Shown here piece after piece: positions 27,534-35,948 of a DNA stretch of 64,000 nt (positions are counted from its first letter, which is position 1; each line of letters opens with the position of its first letter). A program made the translations under genes and the position numbers. The notes under the pieces are model-generated. The model ran no database searches. It had not been told where the DNA came from and saw only the letters and a list, made by a program, of their open reading frames with translations. This stretch comes from Ferrovibrio xuzhouensis (GTDB lineage: Bacteria; Pseudomonadota; Alphaproteobacteria; Ferrovibrionales; Ferrovibrionaceae), in contig NZ_JBHRYJ010000005.1 in assembly GCF_042648965.1 (NCBI RefSeq), positions 124,001 to 188,000 of the forward strand. The letters are read 5' to 3'.

Positions 27534-27905
27534 GCGCTTCCTCCTCGCGGGGCCAGGTATTGTCCGCCGCGGCCCGGCTTCTTTGCTGCCACATCGTGTG
27601 CCAGGCGAAAAGCCGGACTATCTGATGGGCAGCATGTAGTTCGCCACAAAGACCGGATTCCCGCCCACCATAAATCAACGACTTAGCGGCCGTTTTGCCC
27701 CGCTACTTGGTCGCTTTTTGCCATGGAGTCTGTCACCCGGCGGGGTGCCGCGACACAGAGTTTGACACCTCGGATGCAGGACTCTGCAACCCATTGTTTT
27801 TATTGAATGGCGACCCGTCCCATTATCCGGGGGCGGGCAGGGAGTTCGAGCCCAATCACCCAGCCGCGGGTAGCCCAATGCCCTTCCTCGGCCGCGCAGG
27901 ACGGG
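27534..27905. other. Non-coding stretch before the transposon-end repeats
   Basis: No gene can be supported here. The outer boundary of the Tn7-like element should fall in or near this stretch. TGTCACCCGG at 27726-27735 is a conceivable TGT-type terminus, but no matching end was found elsewhere and no target-site duplication could be fixed. Confidence 0.35.
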
Positions 27906-28028
27906 CCAAATACTGGATATAGCCAGTATTGGCCCGGATAAAGCTGGCCATATCCCGTATTTGGTCGCCGCAAATAGTGTATATGGCCCCCATTATCGAC
28001 GCTAATAGTGTCTATATCCCCTATTTCG
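27906..28028. repeat. Array of five 19-bp repeats: presumptive TnsB-binding end of a Tn7-like element
   Basis: Copies are: CCAAATACTGGATATAGCC at 27906-27924 (+); a minus-strand copy at 27946-27964 (17/19 identical); plus-strand copies at 27970-27988 and 28001-28019; and a minus-strand copy at 28010-28028 overlapping the last one. Shared core: AAATAnnGnATAT. The array is AT-richer than its surroundings and lies 14 bp beyond the last transposition gene. Tn7-type ends characteristically carry several TnsB sites of about 20 bp. Mixed orientation is unusual. Confidence 0.65.
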
Positions 28029-28041
28029 CCGTCCGAGGCGC

Positions 28042-29121
28042 TTATTCGAGGGCCTTCACCTCACCCCTGCTCAGCCTCTCCCTCATCTGCCCCTGCGACC
28101 CATGGCTGCTGAGCAGCCGCTCCTGCCCCTCCGGCAGCGCCTGGACGGCCCGGTCCAGTATCTCGGCGACCAGCGGCTTCTCAGCCCACCCGAGCGCATC
28201 GAAGCGTACCGTCTGGGCGATGTAGACCGCCCGCTTCTCGGCCCGACCGATAGCCATCGCCACCCCTTGCTCGAAGACGTCGGGCGCCTCGGAGAGTACC
28301 CGCAGTCCCGCGGACAGGAACCGGCTGACATAGAGGTCGGTCGACCGCTCGTTGCGGATGCTGTCCGGCCCATCGAGCTCGAACGCGGCGATATGCCTCC
28401 CGAAGGGGTCATCGGGCAGCCCCGCCCGTGAGGCATGGGCGAAGTAGCCGAAATGCCTGAAGAGGTAGCTGACCTCCGAGGGCGACAGCCCGGCCAGCAA
28501 TGGCGGCTCCTGCTGCTGGACGCCCTGTATGGCGTTCAGGAGATAGGTCTGCCCCTCGAGCAATATCGATGGCACCGGTTCCTGAACGACCGACCGCAGG
28601 TCAAATTTGCACTTCCCGCCACACCGATGCAGGAATGGCGTCTGCCAGGTCAGGCCGGTTCCGCATCCAGGGCACTCATAGAGAAGCTGCGTCTTGTGCT
28701 CCGGACAGATGCGGACGAACCGGAATTCGAATGCCGCCTTGTGGTATCCGTGGTCCCGCAGGCAGCCGGGGCAGGCTCGGCGCGCCCGGTAAACCATAGC
28801 ACGGCCAAAAGTGTCTTCCGGCTGCCGGTCTGAGCTGTTGGTCAAAGCCGAATGGTGCGCCTGCATCTCGGTCAGGCGCTCTGCGCTAACGCCGGTCGCT
28901 ATGGCGGCGCGTCGAATGGCTGCTGCGTCATGGGGGCCATCGCCTACCGTGAGACCCAGGAAACCCGACATCTGCGCGCCAATCACCTCGAGGAGATTGA
29001 GCTCTCCCAAACGGGCGAGATAGCCATCGAGGCTTTCCTCTGGTTTGGGGACATCGCGAATGGTAAGGAGGCTGACTTCGATTTCTTCTGGCTTCGGCAC
29101 CGGACCAACTCTTTGGCACAA
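28042..29121 (-). CDS. tniQ: TniQ/TnsD-family targeting protein, copy 2
   Basis: This 359-residue protein has the TniQ opening (KPEESLDGYLARLGELN). Zinc-finger cysteines/histidines follow in CPGCLRD, CPEHK and CPGCG, then RCGGKC (residues about 113-190), then a diverged helical C-terminal half. TniQ/TnsD proteins recruit TnsC to a chosen DNA target. As the gene nearest the element end it may be the site-specific (TnsD-like) factor. The open frame begins with TTG at 29121; the true start is uncertain because a hairpin precedes it. Confidence 0.78.
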   Translation of the reverse strand: MCQRVGPVPKPEEIEVSLLTIRDVPKPEESLDGYLARLGELNLLEVIGAQMSGFLGLTVGDGPHDAAAIRRAAIATGVSAERLTEMQAHHSALTNSSDRQPEDTFGRAMVYRARRACPGCLRDHGYHKAAFEFRFVRICPEHKTQLLYECPGCGTGLTWQTPFLHRCGGKCKFDLRSVVQEPVPSILLEGQTYLLNAIQGVQQQEPPLLAGLSPSEVSYLFRHFGYFAHASRAGLPDDPFGRHIAAFELDGPDSIRNERSTDLYVSRFLSAGLRVLSEAPDVFEQGVAMAIGRAEKRAVYIAQTVRFDALGWAEKPLVAEILDRAVQALPEGQERLLSSHGSQGQMRERLSRGEVKALE

Positions 29122-29161
29122 GGATTACCAAGGACTCCTGAAATGTGAGTCCTTTTGTGCC
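29115..29161 (-). promoter_or_regulatory. Two-part hairpin over the tniQ-2 start
   Basis: Outer arms GGCACAA (29115-29121) and TTGTGCC (29155-29161) and inner arms AAGGACTC (29130-29137) and GAGTCCTT (29147-29154) can pair as one bulged hairpin. In the minus-strand transcript it lies between the small unknown gene and the second tniQ and covers the apparent TTG start. It could hold translation down or act as an attenuator. There is no T-tract. Confidence 0.5.
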
Positions 29162-29200
29162 AAGGATTTTGGCCGAGAAGGCTTGTGCCGGACAAGACCC

Positions 29201-29614
29201 TCAGATGCGCCGCAGCGGAATGATGTCGGCGGATGGCAACGGCTCGGATGCGCGCGCCTTGCCCGCGAAATGCAGGTCACGGCTCAGCCTGTCCACTCGA
29301 CCAATGTAACGCGCCAGATCCACCGGCGCCTCAATATTGAAGCTATCCCACGCCTGAAGCCTGCTGTCGGCGACCAGCTTTGCGAAGCGCTTGAGCATCG
29401 TTTGGGTCGGCGGCCGCACACCGGCAACGGCAATCACATACGATGTTATTCCAGGTCGCCCCTGACCTGCCGCCGCATCCATTGAAAGGCACGCGCGGAA
29501 ATGGTCTCGGAGTTCCTGGACCGTGCCGGGAAGCAGCAGGGACACGAAGCTGCCATCGGACAAACCCTCGGGCTTCGACTTCAACACGGTCAACATAACC
29601 AAACGCTGTTTCAT
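29201..29614 (-). CDS. Unknown protein between the two tniQ genes
   Basis: This 137-residue soluble protein starts MKQRLVMLTVLKSK after a GAGAGGA site. It begins with beta-strand-like segments (LVMLTVLKS, SFVSLLLPG, SYVIAVAGV) and ends in a basic helix. I do not recognise a family. Its place inside the transposition operon, 17 bp after the first tniQ, suggests an accessory role in transposition. That is inference from position only. Confidence 0.6.
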   Translation of the reverse strand: MKQRLVMLTVLKSKPEGLSDGSFVSLLLPGTVQELRDHFRACLSMDAAAGQGRPGITSYVIAVAGVRPPTQTMLKRFAKLVADSRLQAWDSFNIEAPVDLARYIGRVDRLSRDLHFAGKARASEPLPSADIIPLRRI

Positions 29615-29631
29615 ACAATCCTCTCTGCCCA

Positions 29632-30591
29632 TCACTGTGGGTGATCGGCATGCAAGGGACCGCAAAATTCCTTGGCCCGATGCTCACTACGGCCAGCTGC
29701 CAGAGAGCGCGCTGTCACCGCCGCGGACATCTCTCCCTTCAGGGGGCCTTGGTACCGGCGCCCAAGCCAACGGACGAATGGCCACTGCGCGCGGTCAGGC
29801 GGGAAATGCCTGTTCAGGTACTCGTTGAACCCGTCTGGCCAGTCCTGGAGCGCCGCCCATCCGATTTCCAGATCCTGCGCCCTTCTATCGAGGGACTGCC
29901 GCAGCGTCCGCTTATATGGCGGCTCGCACCGCCCTTGATTGCTCAACCACCCCAAGGTGGTCGCCAGCACCATGACCTCGGCGCCTCGCTCGGCGTCCAC
30001 CCACAGCCATTCCAGCAGGTCACGGACCGCACCGGCGGCACTCTCGCTTACTGGCCTATGAGGCGACCGTCTGAGGTCCCCGCCGCACCGGCACGCGACC
30101 ATCTTTCCCGGCCATCCGACCTCGTTACCGCATGCAGGGCACAAGCACGCCAGTGCCAGCTTGTGCCGATGACAGACACCAATCGGCAGAAGGTCCCAAG
30201 CCGCCCGGTGATACGGCACTTCTTCGAGGCATGCCGGACACCATCTGCGATGCTTGCTGTGGACCAGGGACCGATGAATTGGTCTCCCAAGCCAGGCAAC
30301 GTGGGTGGAAGACACTCGCTGGTACTGCATGTACTGCAGCCGGTTCTCCGTCAGGCCACTGGCGGCCGCCAGTGCCGCCAGGTGCACGGGGCGTTCTGCA
30401 ACCATATGAATTCCCGCTGTGGGAAGTCTGATGAGCCGGGTGAAGCTACAGACTTTGGTGAACCGGTTTTCCTCTGACAGGCGTACCAGCAAGCTCAGGA
30501 TTGGTTCATCGTCTTCCGGGTGGACTCTCAGGGGCAGCCGGAACAATCCGGCTGCCCCAAAACGAGCCCCTTGGCTGACGATGTCCGTCAC
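29632..30591 (-). CDS. tniQ: TniQ/TnsD-family targeting protein, copy 1
   Basis: This 319-residue protein opens with LPLRVHPEDDEPILSLLVRLSEENRF, the TniQ start. Zinc ligands are CPACLEEV, CHRHK, CPACG and CRCGGD (residues about 135-190). It starts with GTG overlapping the tnsC stop by four bases (GTGA), so it is coupled to tnsC, its expected partner. It is shorter than TnsD of Tn7, like the TniQ of Tn5053- or CAST-type systems. It may deliver TnsC to mobile or non-specific targets. Confidence 0.83.
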   Translation of the reverse strand: MTDIVSQGARFGAAGLFRLPLRVHPEDDEPILSLLVRLSEENRFTKVCSFTRLIRLPTAGIHMVAERPVHLAALAAASGLTENRLQYMQYQRVSSTHVAWLGRPIHRSLVHSKHRRWCPACLEEVPYHRAAWDLLPIGVCHRHKLALACLCPACGNEVGWPGKMVACRCGGDLRRSPHRPVSESAAGAVRDLLEWLWVDAERGAEVMVLATTLGWLSNQGRCEPPYKRTLRQSLDRRAQDLEIGWAALQDWPDGFNEYLNRHFPPDRAQWPFVRWLGRRYQGPLKGEMSAAVTARSLAAGRSEHRAKEFCGPLHADHPQ

Positions 30592-31643
30592 TCCGCCGCG
30601 TCAGCCGTGCCTGCCGACCCTCCCGCGAGGTGCTTGTACTCGGGCCTCAGGAACTCCGCGCCGTCATCGATGTCGAAGGGGTTGACCCAGTCCTTCCCCT
30701 TCGTCGCATCGCGCATCTCATAGGCCGTCCGGCTGATGAGAGCGTAGTCGATGCAGTCGAGGTTCCGGCTGATGGCCCGGGTTCCGAGCGCGTGGAGGAA
30801 GTCCACCGTCCGGCCGATCGTGCCATCGGAGAAATCGAGCAACCTGAGGCGCATTTTCTTGTGCGTCAGGTCGACGGTCACCGGAACCGGCAGCAGGGTC
30901 TGCAGCTTCGCCAGGATGGCCTTATAGTCAGCCATGTCCTGACCGCTTTGCTTGTCCATGGGCTCAATCACGAAATGCCCCAGGGACCGACGCATCAGCT
31001 GCAGGCTCTCGGTATAGATGGCCTCCGCGTCCGGGACACCGGACAGTACGAAGGACACGACACCGAGATTCAGCAGGGTCTTGATGTAGTCGGCGACCCG
31101 CGATACCCCGCCTTTGCTGCGGTGCTCGAGGAGATGCTGGAATTCATCCAGCACCACGACCTGCACCCGCTGCTCGACCAGGTTGTGCCTGACCCGCTCG
31201 GTCAGCGACGCCTCGGTGCCCTTGCTGCACAAGCCCTCGGGAACGCCCATGGCGCGCAGCATCTGCTCGGCCAGCATTTTTGGCGTGCAGGCACGGTGCA
31301 GGCCGACCACGAGAACCGGGACAATCGTTCGATTGTCGAGCTCGTACGGCAGGTGCATGTAGCGGAACTTGTCCAGCAGCGTGCTCTTGCCGACGCCGGG
31401 CTGTCCGGTCACCAGAAGACAGCGCGCAGGAGTTCCCCGCTGAGGCGTCAGGTTGCCCATCTCCAGCAGCGACTCCAGGGCAATCTGGATGTGCTCCAGC
31501 TTGGAGTAATTGAAGAAGAGGCTGCGCATTTCCGCCAACTTGCGGATGCGATCCATCTTCTCGGTGGCGGTGCCGCTCGCAGCGGCCCCGGTCTGGTCGG
31601 CGATGGCCTTTGTGGTGTCGGCCGGGTTGGTGGTGTTCGGCAT
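30588..31643 (-). CDS. tnsC: TnsC/TniB-like AAA+ transposition regulator
   Basis: This 351-residue ATPase has Walker A GQPGVGKST at residues 80-88 and Walker B VVVLDEFQHLLEH near 165. TnsC-type proteins form ATP-dependent filaments on DNA, mark the target chosen by TniQ and activate TnsA/TnsB. An AAGGAG site precedes the ATG. It lies 23 bp after tnsB in the same operon. The N-terminal 30 residues are Ala/Thr-rich and probably disordered. Confidence 0.9.
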   Translation of the reverse strand: MPNTTNPADTTKAIADQTGAAASGTATEKMDRIRKLAEMRSLFFNYSKLEHIQIALESLLEMGNLTPQRGTPARCLLVTGQPGVGKSTLLDKFRYMHLPYELDNRTIVPVLVVGLHRACTPKMLAEQMLRAMGVPEGLCSKGTEASLTERVRHNLVEQRVQVVVLDEFQHLLEHRSKGGVSRVADYIKTLLNLGVVSFVLSGVPDAEAIYTESLQLMRRSLGHFVIEPMDKQSGQDMADYKAILAKLQTLLPVPVTVDLTHKKMRLRLLDFSDGTIGRTVDFLHALGTRAISRNLDCIDYALISRTAYEMRDATKGKDWVNPFDIDDGAEFLRPEYKHLAGGSAGTADAAE

Positions 31644-31666
31644 GGTATGTCTCCTTTGGTTGCCGG

Positions 31667-33862
31667 TTAGTAGGATTCGGTGGTCACAGAGGGCTGGACA
31701 TCGGTGTCATCCACGATGTCGTCGTCCTCTGCGTCGGCGTCGTACTGAGCGGCCTGCTCGGCTTCCTGCTCCTCCGCACGACGGCGATTCGGTTTCTCGA
31801 CCTTCTCGGTGAAGGTCGGCGAGTAGATGGCGTCCATCTTGTCGACGAACTCCTGCCCCTTCTCGCGAACGAGCTCGGCGCGGCTGGTCTTGCCGAAGAT
31901 GGCCTCGAGGCGGACCGGCAACGGCTTGCGGTCCTTCTTCTTCTTGCCCTCGACCGCAGCCTCCTCCAGCGCGGCGACCGTGCGGACGGCGGTGCGGCGA
32001 GCCTCGATGAGGCTGCTGAGCTTTGCCTTCTCACCCTCCTTGCGAGTCTTGCGTTCCTCGGCGCGTAGATAGTCGTGTGCCCGCTCGCTCAGGCCGATGG
32101 TGTACTCCGGCATCTGGGACTCCAGCCGCCACCACCGGTACTGGCCGTTGTCGTCCGGACGCCAGTCCTGGATTTCGAACTTCGACAGGTCGTCGAAGTC
32201 GTAGCGAACACGCGCTTTGTCGGGAGCTCCCGGGTCGCCCAGCATCCTCTGGACCTGCGAGGCCTTGCTGTTGTACGTCAGCCCCTTGATCTTGACGCCC
32301 TCGCGGGTGAACCCCGCCGTCGTGACGGCCGAGAGCAAACCTTCGACATCCTCCATGCTGGCCGGAAGGCGGACCGGGTTCGCCTGCGTCGCAGATTTCC
32401 ACTTCTCGAGCGGGATACCCTTCAGGCCGTAATGCCACGAAACGTGGTAGTCATCAGCGATCCACCGGGTAATGATGTGCACCAGCTCCTTCACCGGGCA
32501 GCAGGCGTACATCTCCGAATCATAGAACTCGCGCTCCTTGATGTCGGGATACGCTGCGCCCGGCATCTTGTGACACACCTGTCGCAGCAGGCGCCCGAGA
32601 ACGCGCTCCACCATGCCCTTGAAGTTCGGCATCATGACCGGGCATTGCTGCACGTTGATGCACAGCGAATGCATCTTGTCCGTGAAGTCGACGGAGATGA
32701 AATCGGAGCCGTTGTCCGTCACGACCGTTTCCCATTTGCCGAAGCAGGGCCAGTCATTAACGATGTCCGGGTACATCTCGTGCACCCATGTCTTCGGCAT
32801 GAGCGCCATGTAGGCCGCCTTGCTCGTCGACCGGGCCGAAGGCGCATTGAACGAGAGGTAGAAGCCCAGGATGCACCGCGTGTAGCAGTCGAGCACCAGG
32901 GTCAGCCATGGGCGATACATCGACAGGCCAGACACCTCGTCCATGGCGATGACGTCGAGCTGGGTGTGGTCGATTTCGACCCGCTCCAGCGGACGGCTCG
33001 GACGGGGGCCACGCAGCACCGGCACATACTTCCGGTACCGGGCGTACCGACCCTTGTGTGCCTGGGTCACGTCACCCAGGTCGAACGAATTCAGCACCCG
33101 GTTGATGGTGCGCTCGCTCGGAATCCGGAGCTTGCCGTCCTTGTCTTTGCAGCGGTCTGGGACATTGAATGCTTCTGGGTCCTTTTCAAGTGCCGCCTGC
33201 AGATCCGCGACTGAAGCGCACAGGTCGAGCCAGATGTCCCGGGCAGTCACATACTGACCCAACGGCCGCATGAAGCGCTTGTTGATGATGTCCATCATCG
33301 CGTCTTCGACTTCGTCGGCGAACAGCGGGCTGCGCTTCTTGCCGCACCGGTAGTAACCGGGGACTAGGACGCGGATGTCGCGAAGGTCGGGCTGGCCGAT
33401 GTCGAACCATTGCTGCAGCCAACGCTGGAGCTGCCGCACGCTCGGCGGATCCTTGTCGCCCTTCGCCTCTGCGATTTCCGCAATCAGCGCGCGGAGGATT
33501 GCCCGGGTGCGCTTCGTCAGGCCCTTGTCGACAAAGCCCTGCACATACCAGTGCTTCCGGCGGGTCGCGGCCTTGACGTCCTCGGGCCACATGTCGAACG
33601 GCCGGTCGAGGTGGGACGCCTGCCAGTTGACCAGCATCTTGCTGGTCTTCAGCTGGCGGAAGGTCTTCTCCGTGAACTTCCGGCAGATTTCGTCGTTGGA
33701 CACGACAATCTGGCGGTTGGCGGTAACGTGCTGCAGAACGGTGCAGCCATCGGCGGTGCGCTCCTGCACCGTATAGACTTCGCCATCTAGCTCGATGCGC
33801 TGGCCGACCTTGAGGTCGAGGTGGATGTTGGTCCGGGTGGTCTTCGGAAGGAAGGCGTTCAT
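31667..33862 (-). CDS. tnsB: TnsB/TniA-like DDE transposase
   Basis: This 731-residue RNase-H-fold transposase has acidic triad candidates Asp in VEIDHTQLD (about 286), Asp in VVTDNGSDF (about 380) and Glu in FKGMVERVLG (about 416). N-terminal helix-turn-helix domains and a Mu-type C-terminal beta barrel are expected from length and order. TnsB binds the end repeats and makes the 3' strand cuts and joins. The C-terminal tail is highly acidic (residues about 690-731), typical of the segment contacting TnsC. A GGAGA site precedes the ATG. Confidence 0.9.
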   Translation of the reverse strand: MNAFLPKTTRTNIHLDLKVGQRIELDGEVYTVQERTADGCTVLQHVTANRQIVVSNDEICRKFTEKTFRQLKTSKMLVNWQASHLDRPFDMWPEDVKAATRRKHWYVQGFVDKGLTKRTRAILRALIAEIAEAKGDKDPPSVRQLQRWLQQWFDIGQPDLRDIRVLVPGYYRCGKKRSPLFADEVEDAMMDIINKRFMRPLGQYVTARDIWLDLCASVADLQAALEKDPEAFNVPDRCKDKDGKLRIPSERTINRVLNSFDLGDVTQAHKGRYARYRKYVPVLRGPRPSRPLERVEIDHTQLDVIAMDEVSGLSMYRPWLTLVLDCYTRCILGFYLSFNAPSARSTSKAAYMALMPKTWVHEMYPDIVNDWPCFGKWETVVTDNGSDFISVDFTDKMHSLCINVQQCPVMMPNFKGMVERVLGRLLRQVCHKMPGAAYPDIKEREFYDSEMYACCPVKELVHIITRWIADDYHVSWHYGLKGIPLEKWKSATQANPVRLPASMEDVEGLLSAVTTAGFTREGVKIKGLTYNSKASQVQRMLGDPGAPDKARVRYDFDDLSKFEIQDWRPDDNGQYRWWRLESQMPEYTIGLSERAHDYLRAEERKTRKEGEKAKLSSLIEARRTAVRTVAALEEAAVEGKKKKDRKPLPVRLEAIFGKTSRAELVREKGQEFVDKMDAIYSPTFTEKVEKPNRRRAEEQEAEQAAQYDADAEDDDIVDDTDVQPSVTTESY

Positions 33863-33922
33863 CGCCGTATCTCCTGGATAAGGTTCGGTGTCGTGGTGGG
33901 TCGCGGCAGCGAGGCGATATGG

Positions 33923-34642
33923 TCACGGCTTTGCCCTTTCCTTGCGGGGTGAGACGGCGCTCCGGTCGGACAGCGGAGCCGAGTGGGTATCGATGGTGAA
34001 GATGTTCCGCATGGCCATGTTCAGCAGCAGGCCGCGGTCAGCGAGCGGCATCTTCAAGGCTTCATGCAGGTCGGCCAGCGTCTTCGGCGGCTCGACATCG
34101 AACAGCTCGAGGACCTTCTTGCGCAGCAGCGGGGCCGGTCGCATGTCATTGAACAGCAGGATTTGGCGGGCATTCGCCAGCGCCACCCCCTGATGGACCC
34201 AGTCGCGGTCGCGGACGACGTACTCCAGCCCTTCCTTGGCATACAGGAACGAGCGGATAGCGAATTCCTTCTGGTTCACCGGGTCGTTTGCGTCGTCCGC
34301 TTCCTTGACCTCGACAATCTGGGTCTTGCCCGCCAGGAACGTCACCTCGATGTCGGGGTAATGCAGGCGGACGCGCTCGCCGTTGTCGTAGATCAGGCGT
34401 TCGGGCTGGGGCCTGTACGCGATGACGTTGTTATCGACCTCAAGCAGCCGGAACATGTCGAGCTCGAGCGAGCTTTCCCACGGCATCATCCCGCCATTTT
34501 TGACGGACACGAACTTCCCCATGACGCGGCGTTTGCGGCGGGTGCCGACCTTCCTGGCCATGTCGAATGCCAGGTACGGGTATCGCTTGACTGTGGCTGC
34601 CCGGACTTCCGAGGCAGATTTGCGGCCGATGATGCGGACCAT
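33923..34642 (-). CDS. tnsA: TnsA-like endonuclease
   Basis: This 239-residue protein has a restriction-endonuclease fold: Glu in MPWESSLELD, Asp in YPDIEVTF and Lys in IVEVKEAD form the nuclease site (residues about 54-118). TnsA cuts the 5' strands at the transposon ends so that, with TnsB, the element leaves by double-strand breaks. The C-terminal half is expected to bind TnsC. AAGGA precedes the ATG. It is the first gene of the tns operon proper, 179 bp after the unknown trio. Confidence 0.87.
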   Translation of the reverse strand: MVRIIGRKSASEVRAATVKRYPYLAFDMARKVGTRRKRRVMGKFVSVKNGGMMPWESSLELDMFRLLEVDNNVIAYRPQPERLIYDNGERVRLHYPDIEVTFLAGKTQIVEVKEADDANDPVNQKEFAIRSFLYAKEGLEYVVRDRDWVHQGVALANARQILLFNDMRPAPLLRKKVLELFDVEPPKTLADLHEALKMPLADRGLLLNMAMRNIFTIDTHSAPLSDRSAVSPRKERAKP

Positions 34643-34820
34643 GATAGATTCCTTCTCTGCGGATACGAGGCGTTACGGCGGACACCCGGAGGAGCGCGCT
34701 TCAGGTATTCTCGTGGCCATCACGTTGTTCTCCACGGTCACTGACATGCCCGAATTCTCAGGATTCTGTGCTTGCCAGTTCGGTACTCAGGGGCTCCATC
34801 CCCAGAGTCCCGAGGTCGAC

Positions 34821-35033
34821 CTAGTTCCAGCGGATCGCGCAGAAATCCGGCCCATTGTCGAAGGCGTAAAACTCAGGCGTTCCGAACCATCGCCAGTGAG
34901 CCTCGGCTTGGACCTTTGCCGCATTCGAGGCGGCGCTATTCTCGTCGAGAACAACGACATCCAATGCCGTCGTGTCGATTTCGATCGGGTGAATGACCCG
35001 TTTGAGAGGTTTGATCTTCGCGTCTGCAGGCAT
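34821..35033 (-). CDS. Small unknown protein, third of the trio upstream of tnsA
   Basis: This 70-residue soluble protein has a GGGGAAG ribosome site. It is acidic, with an aromatic-rich C terminus (HWRWFGTPEFYAFDNGPDF). I recognise no family. It follows the 148-residue gene on the same strand, after a gap holding an 8-bp hairpin. The gene call is moderate because of its size. Confidence 0.45.
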   Translation of the reverse strand: MPADAKIKPLKRVIHPIEIDTTALDVVVLDENSAASNAAKVQAEAHWRWFGTPEFYAFDNGPDFCAIRWN

Positions 35034-35045
35034 AGCTTCCCCGTT

Positions 35046-35065
35046 CCCGGACCTTGCGGTCCGGG
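35046..35065. other. 8-bp hairpin CCCGGACC/GGTCCGGG between two unknown genes
   Basis: A perfect stem with loop TTGC lies just before the ribosome site of the 70-residue gene. On the minus strand, the direction of the genes, there is no T-tract. A processing or translational role is therefore as likely as termination. Confidence 0.45.
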
Positions 35066-35112
35066 TTCTCTAGAGAGTTCAGGTTGGTAGATGGTGTGGT
35101 TGGAGTGTCGCC

Positions 35113-35559
35113 TTACTGGACCGGCACCCTGACTTCCACCTCATCGAAGGTGAAAAGTGCCCCCATGTCGTACAGCTCATCCGGCATGGCCTCGACAACC
35201 TTGTGATAGGCGGGTTGTTCGAAGAAGAGTTGCGTCGCCACCGGCTCCAGCGTTTCCGGATCGAAGAACACAATCCGCCAAATCGGATTGTAGACCAGGG
35301 AGCCTGCCTTGCCGGGAGCACCGGCGATCCGGCGCCAGGGCTTTACGCCCTTCTTGCGGCACCGATCCATATACTGGCGCTCCGTCTCGCGGCCGTAGGA
35401 CCCGTCCTCAGCCGCAAAGCCTGGCTGCAGATTATCGAGCGCCTCGGCGAAGGTCCGGCATTTGGCCATCGGCTTGGCATCGGCGATGAAAGCCTCCAGG
35501 GCGGCTCCGAGCTGCTGGCCACGGTCGATGAAGCACATGGGAATTGAGAACTTGTTCAT
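35113..35559 (-). CDS. Unknown 148-residue protein, second of the trio
   Basis: This is a soluble protein with a helical N half (residues 1-60), a basic central stretch (RCRKKGVKPWRRIAG) and a C half rich in strands and aromatic residues. No family recognised. It starts three bases after the stop of the 124-residue gene and so belongs to the same operon. The first gene carries the structured leader. Confidence 0.6.
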   Translation of the reverse strand: MNKFSIPMCFIDRGQQLGAALEAFIADAKPMAKCRTFAEALDNLQPGFAAEDGSYGRETERQYMDRCRKKGVKPWRRIAGAPGKAGSLVYNPIWRIVFFDPETLEPVATQLFFEQPAYHKVVEAMPDELYDMGALFTFDEVEVRVPVQ

Positions 35560-35562
35560 GGC

Positions 35563-35937
35563 TTAGCCCTCCATGGCCAGCGAATAGCGGGGGAATTCGT
35601 TGACGGCCGCCGGATCTTCGAAGAAGACCCGGACCGGCGCATTGCATGGCTTCGTGACCACGTAGCTTGCGCGCGGATCGCCAAAGCCGTCGAGGCCTGC
35701 CTGGGCGATGCCGACGGTCTGAACGAGGTCTTCCGCCAGCTGGACTTCGGCGGCATGGACCTCGCCGGTTGCGGTATCCACGAGCAGCATGATCCAGGCG
35801 GCAACTGATGAGCCGTCGGCCAGGGTCACGTCATTGCTGGCCCGGAAGGTCAGCATAACGGCGTCGTGCACCGGAACATCGTAGCCTTCGCTACGGATCT
35901 GCTCGCCGCTCAGCTGGCGGCGCGGGGTGATGAGCAT
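35563..35937 (-). CDS. Unknown 124-residue protein, first of the trio, behind a structured leader
   Basis: This soluble, acidic protein has alternating strands (DAVMLTFRASNDVTL, SVAAWIMLLVD, SYVVTKPC) suggesting a small beta-rich domain. No family recognised. Its AGGAG ribosome site directly follows the closing stem of the leader element at 35949-36042, so its translation is probably controlled by that fold. It may head the transcript leading into tnsA. Confidence 0.62.
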   Translation of the reverse strand: MLITPRRQLSGEQIRSEGYDVPVHDAVMLTFRASNDVTLADGSSVAAWIMLLVDTATGEVHAAEVQLAEDLVQTVGIAQAGLDGFGDPRASYVVTKPCNAPVRVFFEDPAAVNEFPRYSLAMEG

Positions 35938-35948
35938 GGGAGGCTCCT

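Larger units (their letters stand above)
27906..34642 (-). mobile_element. Tn7-like transposition module (tnsABC plus two tniQ), minimum extent
   Basis: The module comprises, in transcription order on the minus strand, tnsA, tnsB, tnsC, tniQ, a small unknown gene and a second tniQ, and ends in an array of TnsB-like sites. TnsA plus TnsB predicts cut-and-paste transposition; TnsC and TniQ/TnsD proteins choose the target. No cas genes or CRISPR repeats are present, so it is not a CRISPR-associated transposon. Only one end is recognised. The other should lie beyond tnsA, with the genes up to about 40.8 kb as possible cargo. Confidence 0.75.

Noticed and set aside
27830..27865. tRNA 3' end as transposon target (GTTCGAG followed by C-rich sequence)
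   Set aside because: The bases flanking the TTCGAGC loop cannot form a T-arm stem, and no acceptor stem partner is found upstream.
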